Assembly: GCF_000428485.1 (NCBI RefSeq)
Contig: NZ_AUAA01000001.1
Span: forward strand, 140,012 to 204,011
Length of the DNA stretch: 64,000 nt
Origin: Epilithonimonas tenax DSM 16811
GTDB lineage: Bacteria; Bacteroidota; Bacteroidia; Flavobacteriales; Weeksellaceae
Direction: 5' to 3'
Shown here piece after piece: positions 27,420 through 35,838 of this stretch. The position numbers and the translations under genes were made by a program. Below the pieces are notes generated by a model. The model was not told the DNA's origin, searched no databases, and was given only the letters and a program-made list of their open reading frames with translations. Each line of letters starts with the position of its first letter. The first letter of the stretch is position 1.

Positions 27420-28727
27420 TTATTTATGTGATATTACCAGATAATATAAACTTTTTGCTTTTAAATTTTTCAAGCCTATAGTTGTGCTTTTTTTATTGAG
27501 TACAATATTACTTTTGAATACCAAAACAGGCTTTTCCAAATAAGCAGATCCTGTGTTTGGAATTTCGTATAATTGAAGAGACTTATTTTTAACTAATTTT
27601 AAATCATAAATATTATGAATGCTAAGAGACAAATTACTATAATTCTTGTCACCTAAATTACCAATCAAAGAGCATAAATTATTGTTTTTATCAAAAGATG
27701 AAATGGATATCACTTCTTGGTTACTAGTTTTTGAGTCCAATCTCTTTTCCAAACTATCCGCATAATATTTGTAAAACCACCAAGAAGCTCGCGTCTTTCC
27801 GGCAGGTGTAAGAATTCCATCCATAGAATTGTTCCAGCAACTATTTTCGCCTTCATTATCCGGATTATCCCAACAAGCCTTACACCCTCCATAAACTTTG
27901 CTTTTTTCCAAAGAGTTAATATAAGAGAAAGCAGTCAGAGGATTAAATTGCTCTTCCAATCCTATAATTTCGGGAATATAAATATTTTCAACACCCAGAT
28001 TTGGATATTTTTTCAGTAATTGTTTTATCTCCTTTATGTTGTCCTGAAGCTTTACAGCATCTTTTTGATTTCCTAAATCATGCCAATTAAGAATATCTAA
28101 CTGGATATTGTTTTTACTGCAGTAATTTAAAAATGCTTCAATATATTCTTTATCGTAGCTACTGATTGATGGTCCGGTAATCTTTGCATTTTTACCATCC
28201 GGCGAATTTCTGAGTGCATCGTGGGCAACTTTGAATGTTTGAAAATATTCCTCTCTAGTTCCTCCCCAAACTTCTTTTAGATTAGGTTCATTCCAAACGT
28301 CAAAAACCACCTTATTACCAAGCTCTTTGTAAAGATTACCTGTCATCTGTGCAAATGGTTTCCCATTATCGGATGGCCGAATCCAACCGCCTTTTTCCTT
28401 ATACCAGTGTTCTTCATCATAGATATCACTTAAAACGATGATTGGAACAATATTGTTTTTTAAAAGGATCGCTACCTGTGCCTTTCTTTTGGGCGTATGT
28501 TCTTTCAATTTTGCTCCAAATCTCCAATATTTCGGTTTTAATTCCGAAATATTTTTTTGCAATGGTGCTAATTCATTAAAATGTAAAAATCCAGCAGCAG
28601 ATTCTACTTTTTTATTTTTGATATTCAAATCCACGACAATCTCTACATTGTTGGAAACTTTCTGACAAAATACAATTAAAATATTACTAAAAAAAAGGAT
28701 AACAAATATTATGGATTTATTGCTCAT
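27420..28727 (-). CDS. Secreted clan GH-A glycoside hydrolase, GH39-like
   Basis: The 435-residue protein starts with a signal peptide (NKSIIFVILFFSNILIVFCQ). Its barrel has the acid/base motif DVWNEPN with Glu147 and a likely nucleophile at Glu253 in NIYIPEI, spaced as in clan GH-A enzymes such as GH39 xylosidases. The C-terminal 80 residues form a small beta domain. It lies inside the polysaccharide locus between glycosyltransferase genes on the same strand. It could therefore trim or release the polymer made here, but a link is inferred from position only. The family number is a guess. Confidence 0.75.
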   Translation of the reverse strand: MSNKSIIFVILFFSNILIVFCQKVSNNVEIVVDLNIKNKKVESAAGFLHFNELAPLQKNISELKPKYWRFGAKLKEHTPKRKAQVAILLKNNIVPIIVLSDIYDEEHWYKEKGGWIRPSDNGKPFAQMTGNLYKELGNKVVFDVWNEPNLKEVWGGTREEYFQTFKVAHDALRNSPDGKNAKITGPSISSYDKEYIEAFLNYCSKNNIQLDILNWHDLGNQKDAVKLQDNIKEIKQLLKKYPNLGVENIYIPEIIGLEEQFNPLTAFSYINSLEKSKVYGGCKACWDNPDNEGENSCWNNSMDGILTPAGKTRASWWFYKYYADSLEKRLDSKTSNQEVISISSFDKNNNLCSLIGNLGDKNYSNLSLSIHNIYDLKLVKNKSLQLYEIPNTGSAYLEKPVLVFKSNIVLNKKSTTIGLKNLKAKSLYYLVISHK

Positions 28728-28768
28728 ATAAACGATTTAATTAATGAGGAAAATTTTGAACTTTGACA

Positions 28769-29836
28769 TTATTTCTTAATTGCTTCCATAAGTTTTCTGA
28801 AAGAATTATCCCAATCAAATCTTTTTATATTTTGAAAACCTTGTTCCACAAGCCTATCTTTTTGTTCTGGATTATTATAGAAAAATTTTATCTGCTCGGA
28901 TAATTCTGCTGTAGAAGTTGGATCAAAATATAAAACAGAATCAGCCAATACTTCAGGCATACTCGCTTTATCTGATGCTATCACAGGGCAACCACAAGCT
29001 TGCGCCTCTAATGGTGGAATACCGAAACCCTCATAAAATGAAGGAAATACAAATAGGGAAGCTTTTTGGTAAGTCTCTATTAATTCCTGATCATCTACCC
29101 TTCCTAAAAACTGAATTCTCTTCTCCTGTTTCAAATCTTCAATATCAAGCGCTATATTGTTAAAAGATTTGATCTCAGAGCTACCGACAATATATAGATT
29201 TACATCCTTCAATTCATCTTTAATATCTTTGAAAGCTTTTATCAGACCTTGAAAATTTTTATGAAAATTTCTAGATGAAACAGCTAAAATATATTTGGGT
29301 GCAGAAGGATCTTTTGCTTTTAATGTATTAAACTGCTTTGCGTCAACACCATTATATATTACTACAAATTTATCTTTTGGAATTTTAAAATAATTGGAAA
29401 CTTCATCTTTCGAAAAGTTGCTTACGGTAATTATCTTTTTAGAATTTTTAAGCATCAGGGGGACAATAAACTTATAGAAGCCAATGAATTTCTTTGAAAA
29501 ACTTTCGGGACAACGGATGTAGGTAATATCGTGATGTGTAACAATTTGGTTAATATAAAAGCCCGGTGCAGTACTGCAAAGACTTAAGAGCATTGGATAA
29601 TTATTACGTTTCAAGTATCGCGGGAGCTCAAATTGTTCCCATAAATGACCACCAAAATGACCAATTACTTTTGCATTCAATTCATTAGCCAGATCTGTAT
29701 GAATAACGCCTTTTGGCGAAACAAATTGAACATCAATATCGGTTTGCTTTTTTAGCCTCTTCGATAGCTCTATTGCGAATCGCTGTACGCCGGTAATCTG
29801 CTGCGTCAAAAATCTTGCATTTACAATTAATTTCAT
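28769..29836 (-). CDS. Glycosyltransferase, GT4-like
   Basis: The 355-residue GT-B protein begins KLIVNARFLTQQITGVQRFA, a pattern seen in mannosyl- and rhamnosyltransferases of this group. It has HDITYIRCPESF, KKIITVSNFSKDEV, ILAVSSRNFHKNFQGLIKAF and the C-terminal SFYEGFGIPPLEAQACG motif. It is likely to add one sugar of the repeat unit on the cytoplasmic face. The gap to the polymerase gene upstream is 18 bases, so they share a transcript. The specific sugar cannot be read. Confidence 0.87.
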   Translation of the reverse strand: MKLIVNARFLTQQITGVQRFAIELSKRLKKQTDIDVQFVSPKGVIHTDLANELNAKVIGHFGGHLWEQFELPRYLKRNNYPMLLSLCSTAPGFYINQIVTHHDITYIRCPESFSKKFIGFYKFIVPLMLKNSKKIITVSNFSKDEVSNYFKIPKDKFVVIYNGVDAKQFNTLKAKDPSAPKYILAVSSRNFHKNFQGLIKAFKDIKDELKDVNLYIVGSSEIKSFNNIALDIEDLKQEKRIQFLGRVDDQELIETYQKASLFVFPSFYEGFGIPPLEAQACGCPVIASDKASMPEVLADSVLYFDPTSTAELSEQIKFFYNNPEQKDRLVEQGFQNIKRFDWDNSFRKLMEAIKK

Positions 29837-29854
29837 TTGTTTGTATTTTTTCCT

Positions 29855-31039
29855 TTATTCTAATGCATTAAGTGATTTCCATTTATCTATATTCAGAATT
29901 GCAACAATAATAAACCAAGTTATGAAAACTGCAGTAGGTTCTTGCAAAATTGGGAACACAGATGAATAACCGAGCCACGGAATCATTAAAAACAAAAGAT
30001 ACTTATTGGTTGTTGTAAAAACGAGGTTTTTAAATAATAGTACAATTAAAAAAATACCCAACAACCCAAAACAAACGATCAGAGACAGCCAAGAATTTTC
30101 AAAATCATACCAATCTTCTGCTCTCGGTGAAAAAAATTCTCCAGAAACCCCGAGTATGAAATTTTCTTTTGCTTTGTTGATTCCGTCTAATAGTAATAAC
30201 ATCCGTAACTCATCGGATAGTGTTTCGTTATTATGATTTGCATTTTGTCCTGAAACAAAATTTTTGAAAATCACAATGCCTGCTATCACAAGTACAGCAA
30301 TAAAATTATTGAGCTTGACTTTATAAAAATTGAATTTTGTATAAAAATAGACACCAACAGTAAGGACTGTTAAAAAAATACCAGCTCTGGTATTACAATA
30401 AAAAATAGAAATGAGCATTAATATGACAAAAATGAAACGCGCATATTTTTTGAAATTACCATTAATTAAAACTATAACAGCGATAAACCAGGAGTATTGA
30501 CTAAACGCCATAGGGCTTACAAATCCAAATCGAGCTCTAGTAATACCTTCTCTTAAGAAAAAAGCGCCAGATCCAGTTTCTTTTTCAGACTCAAAAAACA
30601 TGGAATCCTGAGTGGGAATTTCATAAAGGAAAACAAATAGAAAGCCTATGATCATAATGAACATGAGGATTCTTAGATCTGTTTTAAATCCTTTGACACT
30701 AATGTACCGAAAATAGAGATACAATGGTGGACCCATAAAAAACCAAGTCAAATATTCCATATAGCTATATCCTTGGGATACTTGGAACAAAATGATAAGT
30801 GCTATGGCCAAAAAATACCAGATAAAGAATTTATTTTTTATAAATACATTAATACCTAATAAGGTGAAAAATATATACAAACCGTCTTTCCAAAGTGATG
30901 TACCAAGAAATTTTGATATCAAAGGGTACATTGGAAAAAAAATAAAATAAAACCGTAACATCAATAGATATATAGTGTTGCAGCGATATTGTGGAACAGC
31001 ATCAATTACTTCTTCATTTTCTATAGCTATTGAATTCAT
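29855..31039 (-). CDS. Wzy-like O-antigen/polysaccharide polymerase
   Basis: The 394-residue protein is almost all membrane: about ten to twelve hydrophobic helices with a large loop between residues 260 and 310 (NFVSGQNANHNNETLSDELR and the following region) on the outer face. Such a layout, with an Arg-rich loop near the middle (GITRARFGFVSPMAFSQYS), fits Wzy polymerases, which join lipid-linked repeat units in the periplasm. Wzy proteins share little sequence, so the call uses topology, size and position between glycosyltransferases. No other polymerase candidate is in the locus. Confidence 0.75.
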   Translation of the reverse strand: MNSIAIENEEVIDAVPQYRCNTIYLLMLRFYFIFFPMYPLISKFLGTSLWKDGLYIFFTLLGINVFIKNKFFIWYFLAIALIILFQVSQGYSYMEYLTWFFMGPPLYLYFRYISVKGFKTDLRILMFIMIIGFLFVFLYEIPTQDSMFFESEKETGSGAFFLREGITRARFGFVSPMAFSQYSWFIAVIVLINGNFKKYARFIFVILMLISIFYCNTRAGIFLTVLTVGVYFYTKFNFYKVKLNNFIAVLVIAGIVIFKNFVSGQNANHNNETLSDELRMLLLLDGINKAKENFILGVSGEFFSPRAEDWYDFENSWLSLIVCFGLLGIFLIVLLFKNLVFTTTNKYLLFLMIPWLGYSSVFPILQEPTAVFITWFIIVAILNIDKWKSLNALE

Positions 31040-31115
31040 TAATTATTACTTTACGGAAAATACAGCGATGTAAGATCCAAATTATATTATTTGTTTATAA
31101 TTGTGTTTTTTTTAT

Positions 31116-32210
31116 TCAATTCTTATTAATAAAATTAATCAGTTTTGATATTTGTATTTTGCTATTTTTACTGGCTTCTCTGTTGATTTCTTTATTAAGA
31201 TATTTCAACACATTTCTTTTAAAATCATCTGAATTATTAGGATCTATGTAGGTCACCATATCACTGTTAGCAGCAATCTGACCGGCCTCTCTCAACTCAC
31301 TAATATCAGAGGTAATAACGGGTGTTCCTGATAACAATGCCTCTCTTACAGGAATACCAAATCCTTCGTAAATAGATGGAAAAACAAACAATTTGGCACC
31401 AGAATATAAAACAGGAAGATCAGACTCAGCAACATAACCCAAGGCATTTACATTGTCAGAGTACCTATTGAGTAGGGTTTGGATCTCATTATCATTCCAA
31501 CCTTTGAGGCCTACTATTGCTAATTTTACCTTATTGATTTTCTGCTGATCCAATAATTCTATAAAATTTTTCAAAACAAAAACGAGATTCTTCCTCGGTT
31601 CCAGATTCCCGACAAAAAGTATATAATCTTCAGAAATATTATATTTTTTTGTCACCTCATTTATCTCATTGGATGTTCTTAATTTGTAATCCAAAGACAC
31701 TGGAGGATTTATGATCTCATCTGTTTCCTTTTTAAAATAGAAGAAAAGTTTTTCCGCAGTACCCGAACTATTAGATATTATAAAATCTGCGTTGATAATA
31801 TCTTTCTTAAAAAAAAGCAAGTGAGTTAAATAATGCATTTTTCCCATTGTTTCCGGGACCAATTTTGCATTGAGGTCATGTACTATTGCTATTTTTTTGA
31901 CTTTATGAGAAAGCTGTGGGAAAAATCCTGTGGTGGAAATAAAAAAATCTAAATTATCATTTTTTATATCTTTTCCAGCAAAGAGTTTCAACCAAACTTT
32001 TCCAGGCATTTTACCTTTGAAACCCAGATAAAACTCTCTCTTTTTAATTGTCTTATCTATAGTTTCAGGTAAACCAATTTTTTTATTAGAATAAGCATAA
32101 TAACTTGCATCAGGAATTTCCTTTATGATTTCCTCTAATACATTTAAAACATATTTCCCAATACCACTAGGGTTTTCTTGTAAAGGAAATGCATCAAAAC
32201 CTATTCTCAT
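31116..32210 (-). CDS. Glycosyltransferase, GT4-like
   Basis: The 364-residue GT-B protein starts MRIGFDAFPLQENPSGIGKY, a mannosyltransferase-like N-terminus. KIAIVHDLNAKLVPETMG lies in the acceptor domain, and LFVGNLEPRKNLVFVLKNF with SIYEGFGIPVREALLSG in the donor domain. It resembles the GT4 protein at 28769 in layout but the two are clearly diverged. It lies between the polymerase and the DPD-type transferase and is a probable repeat-unit glycosyltransferase of unknown specificity. Confidence 0.87.
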   Translation of the reverse strand: MRIGFDAFPLQENPSGIGKYVLNVLEEIIKEIPDASYYAYSNKKIGLPETIDKTIKKREFYLGFKGKMPGKVWLKLFAGKDIKNDNLDFFISTTGFFPQLSHKVKKIAIVHDLNAKLVPETMGKMHYLTHLLFFKKDIINADFIISNSSGTAEKLFFYFKKETDEIINPPVSLDYKLRTSNEINEVTKKYNISEDYILFVGNLEPRKNLVFVLKNFIELLDQQKINKVKLAIVGLKGWNDNEIQTLLNRYSDNVNALGYVAESDLPVLYSGAKLFVFPSIYEGFGIPVREALLSGTPVITSDISELREAGQIAANSDMVTYIDPNNSDDFKRNVLKYLNKEINREASKNSKIQISKLINFINKN

Positions 32211-32236
32211 ATTATTAGTATATTATTACAACAAAA

Positions 32237-33469
32237 TTATTTGTCTATTAAAAAATCCTGGCTTTCCAATCTCGTCTTCATTCTTACATATTTTATAAGG
32301 AAAAAATAGCGCTTGATGCCAAATACAAAAATAAATAATTTCACTAATGCATTAAAAACTTGGTCTATCCTGGATATATCTGTATTATTTTCTTTCTTGA
32401 TTCCTAAATTGTAATCTGCTGTATTATCTTTCAAAATCAATCTTTTGGATTTCAAAAGTTGGTAAAATTTATTTTGATTTTCGAATGGGTCAAAAGCTTC
32501 CCTATTATTCTCTGAATAAAGTCTGTATAATCTTCTGTGAAGTGGAATGATCACATCTCCATTTTTGTAAGTATTAAAAGAATATTTTAGTTTAGAAAAA
32601 AGATCATAATTGTTTCTGTAAACAATCTCAGAATAACTATTGATAATTGGAACAAAAGATGGGAAAACATCTATATTGAATCTCGGATGTCTTCTATTAA
32701 TTACTGTTTTATTATAAGGATCGAAACCAGAAAAATGAAAGAACAAAAGTGGGAATAATTCTTTAGTTCTAAGGTCTTCGATCACATACTTATTATCGCG
32801 AATCTTAAGTTCTCTCTCGTGCAGATTCCAAATTGCAATATTGATTCCCGGATGATGTGAAATTAATAGATCGTTCGGGAAAAAACCAGGCAGGAAGTCT
32901 ATCCATTTTTGATCAACGTGCAAAGCATCTTCTTTATCAGCATAGCATTTATCAAACAATCTGTTTTGCCACCATTCTACGATTTGATTACCAATTTCAT
33001 TGTTTTTTATTGCTCCAAATCCCAGATTGTAAATACCTACAAACAGTAGTTCTTCTTCGGTGACCGCACCTGTATAATTGGTCTCAATATGATTATAATG
33101 AGGTGTGATAACCATAGAATATTTGTCTAAAGAATCATATATAGGTGCCAAATTATCTGTTACATAAATATCGGGATCTAGATAAATTACTTTTTCATAA
33201 CCTTGGTCAAATAATTTTTTGAAGCAAAATGGTTTTATAGACGTTGCAAACTCGATCACATTATATTTGAATGCCATATTACACCAATTTGGAATCCAAG
33301 AATCATCCAAAGTAACAAGTTCAAATTGTGATACCTCACTTGTTTCTTCATCGGCAAGGAATATAAACATATCCACATCCGGATGATGTTCTAAAACCGA
33401 ATCTCTCAGTGTGAGTGCCTGAGCAAGATAGTTTTTGGCGCAGATGGTGAAGATAGCGTTAGCGTTCAT
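32237..33469 (-). CDS. Glycosyltransferase with DxD-type motif, GT8-like
   Basis: The 410-residue protein opens with AIFTICAKNYLAQALTLRDS and has VIYLDPDIYVTD at about residue 95. This is the metal-binding DxD region of a GT-A fold that resembles GT8 enzymes. An HVDQKWIDFLPG segment and a late LFPLLFFHFSGFDPYN segment match a family found in polysaccharide loci. The last hydrophobic stretch near the C-terminus may touch the membrane. The ATG abuts the TAA of the upstream gene. It is a likely glycosyltransferase of the repeat unit. Confidence 0.78.
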   Translation of the reverse strand: MNANAIFTICAKNYLAQALTLRDSVLEHHPDVDMFIFLADEETSEVSQFELVTLDDSWIPNWCNMAFKYNVIEFATSIKPFCFKKLFDQGYEKVIYLDPDIYVTDNLAPIYDSLDKYSMVITPHYNHIETNYTGAVTEEELLFVGIYNLGFGAIKNNEIGNQIVEWWQNRLFDKCYADKEDALHVDQKWIDFLPGFFPNDLLISHHPGINIAIWNLHERELKIRDNKYVIEDLRTKELFPLLFFHFSGFDPYNKTVINRRHPRFNIDVFPSFVPIINSYSEIVYRNNYDLFSKLKYSFNTYKNGDVIIPLHRRLYRLYSENNREAFDPFENQNKFYQLLKSKRLILKDNTADYNLGIKKENNTDISRIDQVFNALVKLFIFVFGIKRYFFLIKYVRMKTRLESQDFLIDK

Positions 33470-34339
33470 TTATGAATCGAATTTTGAATTTATGTTGTAA
33501 TATCCTGATTTATTAATTAAAAAATGATAAAATCCTGTAGCAATTGCCCTTAGCTTCTTTATCTTGTTGTCCTCAGCAATAATAACTTTTATAATCCGGA
33601 ATAACAGGTGGTCCTTTAACAATGTTATTTTATAACCAGCGGGGAACATAGAAGGATACATTTTCCAGATTTGAAACTGATTTCTTATTATAAAATAAGT
33701 TCGGAATGGTGAATAGTTGTTGATTGAAAAACCAAGTTTAGTTTTTTCTATGTAGCCTACTGTATGATTTAATAGTATATCAGAAAATACAATTGTTCCC
33801 AAATTGTACTTGTCTTTTACCCTGTAACAGTATTCATAATCCACAGCATCGATAAAAAAATCGTCTTTGAAGTATCCAGTTTTTTGAAAATTACTGATTT
33901 TAAATATAGATCCGGAAGTAATAGTATCAGAGACGTTCAAAATTCCAGAATTTACTTCATATAAAGTACGATTACCCTGCAGAGGATTAATCCCAAAAAT
34001 TCCTACATTCTCAGATGTGGTACTGAGAATCTTTGCTTTGTAATATGTAATCACTCCATCATCAAAATAACTATCCTGATCCATTGTCAGAACGTGTGTG
34101 AAATTCGATTTTTCTGCGATCTTAATAGATTCGTTCAAAGCAGTTGCAATGCCAACATTTTTACCATCTCCCGCAATAACAGCCTTGTCAAACTGCTTAA
34201 TTATCTTTTCGCACTTTTCGGAAATCTCTGAATTTTTCCAGATAATTACACCCTCAGTCTCACTATTAAAAGCCGGAAGCGATTTTAGTAATAAATCATC
34301 TTCTGGATGAAATAAAATAATAATTGTACAAAGCCTCAT
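33470..34339 (-). CDS. Glycosyltransferase, GT2-like (rhamnosyltransferase type)
   Basis: The 289-residue GT-A protein has CTIIILFHPEDDLLLKSL at the start, GDGKNVGIATALNESIKIA, VLTMDQDSYFDDG with the DxD-like metal site, and FFIDAVDYEYCYRVK, all in the order of GT2 rhamnosyltransferases. Rhamnose transfer would fit RfbC in the locus but this is only a guess. Its stop codon touches the ATG of the next gene (TAAATG) with no gap. Confidence 0.83.
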   Translation of the reverse strand: MRLCTIIILFHPEDDLLLKSLPAFNSETEGVIIWKNSEISEKCEKIIKQFDKAVIAGDGKNVGIATALNESIKIAEKSNFTHVLTMDQDSYFDDGVITYYKAKILSTTSENVGIFGINPLQGNRTLYEVNSGILNVSDTITSGSIFKISNFQKTGYFKDDFFIDAVDYEYCYRVKDKYNLGTIVFSDILLNHTVGYIEKTKLGFSINNYSPFRTYFIIRNQFQIWKMYPSMFPAGYKITLLKDHLLFRIIKVIIAEDNKIKKLRAIATGFYHFLINKSGYYNINSKFDS

Positions 34340-34354
34340 ATTATGATCATTGAA

Positions 34355-35797
34355 TTATTGTAATAAATATTTTATTTTTCTCATAATATAAAAAAACATC
34401 AGCGCAAAAGTAACGAGATTTACAATTAGGAAATAATAACTATAATCCGGATACAGCCTACATGAAGTTATAAGCAAAATATTAATTATTATAAAAAAAA
34501 ATGTTCCGAGTTTAATATTATTAAATAATTTCAAAGTGTTTTGGAACTCCAAGGATTTAATGAGATACCAAGATCCAACCATAACAACAATCATCCAAGT
34601 AATAACAATTCCATATCCATCAAATAAACTTCCTAATACCCAGCCTAAAATAATATTGATAGTCGCCATAAGTAACTGGGATATGATAATCGGATTTAAT
34701 TTATTAACTGACAGTAGCGCAAAATATGTTGGTGCTGATAACAAGTTTATGAACATACAAATAGAAACCAGAAGTAGCACGTTGATGAAAATAGATTCTT
34801 TGTGTCCTATCCATACCTCGGAAACTATTGGTGAAAGTATATTCAGAAGGGTTAGAGAGAACATTGAAATGAAGAAAACACCGGCAAAACTAAAACTCAA
34901 GATAGAGAATGTGGGACTTTCGTCTTTCTCAACACTTTCTTTTACCATTAAGGGCATAAGGCTTTGATTAGCACTTACGATCACACCACGGATTTGCATC
35001 ACAAGCTTACTTGCCATTTCATAATAACCTGTAAATGCCAAGCCTCCAAATTTTGACATTAGCATCTTTGTTACAGGCTCATTCAATATCCCTGTAATGG
35101 ACGTCAACTGGAACTTGATACCGTAACTAAAAATCTCTTTAAATATCAGTTTATTCCAATTCCATTTGAATGGATTAAATCTAATCAGCCTTACTGCAAA
35201 AATTACACAAAGTGATAGTGATAAAAAAGATTGAAAAACTTGCGCCCATACGACGCCAATTAATCCAAACTTATTCACACTCCAAATTGTAATTCCCAAA
35301 AATAAAATAGAAGAAAACGAAAAAATGGAATTTCTAATATAATTCTTTCTAAAACCGTCTAATATTGAGCCGTAAACTCCAGCTAATGAATTAAGCAAAA
35401 CGCATATCAAAGAAAAAGGCAGTAAATCTCTTGCCAAACTTACAAAGTCTTCCTCAATAATATTTCCTAATAAAAAATAGGCGATTGGCCATATTATTAA
35501 ACAAATAGGGATAAATATTAAAATATTTAATACAATCCCTGTAAAAATAAGTTGAGGTATTCTTTTTAAATTATTTTTATGCTCATAAAGACTTACAAAA
35601 CGAACCATAGATGTTGCAATACCAAGGTCTGCAATATTAGCTATAGAAGATGTTGACATGACTACAGACCATACCCCTAGCAACTTGATACCAAGTTTGT
35701 CCAATAAGAATCTGTACAAAAAATAGTACATAATTCCTATAAGTGCTACTTGTCCTCCAGAAGTTAAGACATTAATTATTGTTTTTTTATTTTTCAT
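34355..35797 (-). CDS. Wzx-like polysaccharide flippase
   Basis: The 480-residue membrane protein has about 14 hydrophobic helices and starts NVLTSGGQVALIGIMYYFLYRF, as in Wzx/MATE-like flippases. It also has SMVRFVSLYEHKNN near 65 and LNSLAGVYGSILDGFRKNY in the middle. The family carries the lipid-linked repeat unit to the periplasmic side of the inner membrane. Its position next to the tyrosine kinase and polymerase supports a Wzx/Wzy pathway. Confidence 0.85.
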   Translation of the reverse strand: MKNKKTIINVLTSGGQVALIGIMYYFLYRFLLDKLGIKLLGVWSVVMSTSSIANIADLGIATSMVRFVSLYEHKNNLKRIPQLIFTGIVLNILIFIPICLIIWPIAYFLLGNIIEEDFVSLARDLLPFSLICVLLNSLAGVYGSILDGFRKNYIRNSIFSFSSILFLGITIWSVNKFGLIGVVWAQVFQSFLSLSLCVIFAVRLIRFNPFKWNWNKLIFKEIFSYGIKFQLTSITGILNEPVTKMLMSKFGGLAFTGYYEMASKLVMQIRGVIVSANQSLMPLMVKESVEKDESPTFSILSFSFAGVFFISMFSLTLLNILSPIVSEVWIGHKESIFINVLLLVSICMFINLLSAPTYFALLSVNKLNPIIISQLLMATINIILGWVLGSLFDGYGIVITWMIVVMVGSWYLIKSLEFQNTLKLFNNIKLGTFFFIIINILLITSCRLYPDYSYYFLIVNLVTFALMFFYIMRKIKYLLQ

Positions 35798-35838
35798 TAA
35801 TCATTTGTGTTCTCTAATATATACAGAGCTTGATTTTC

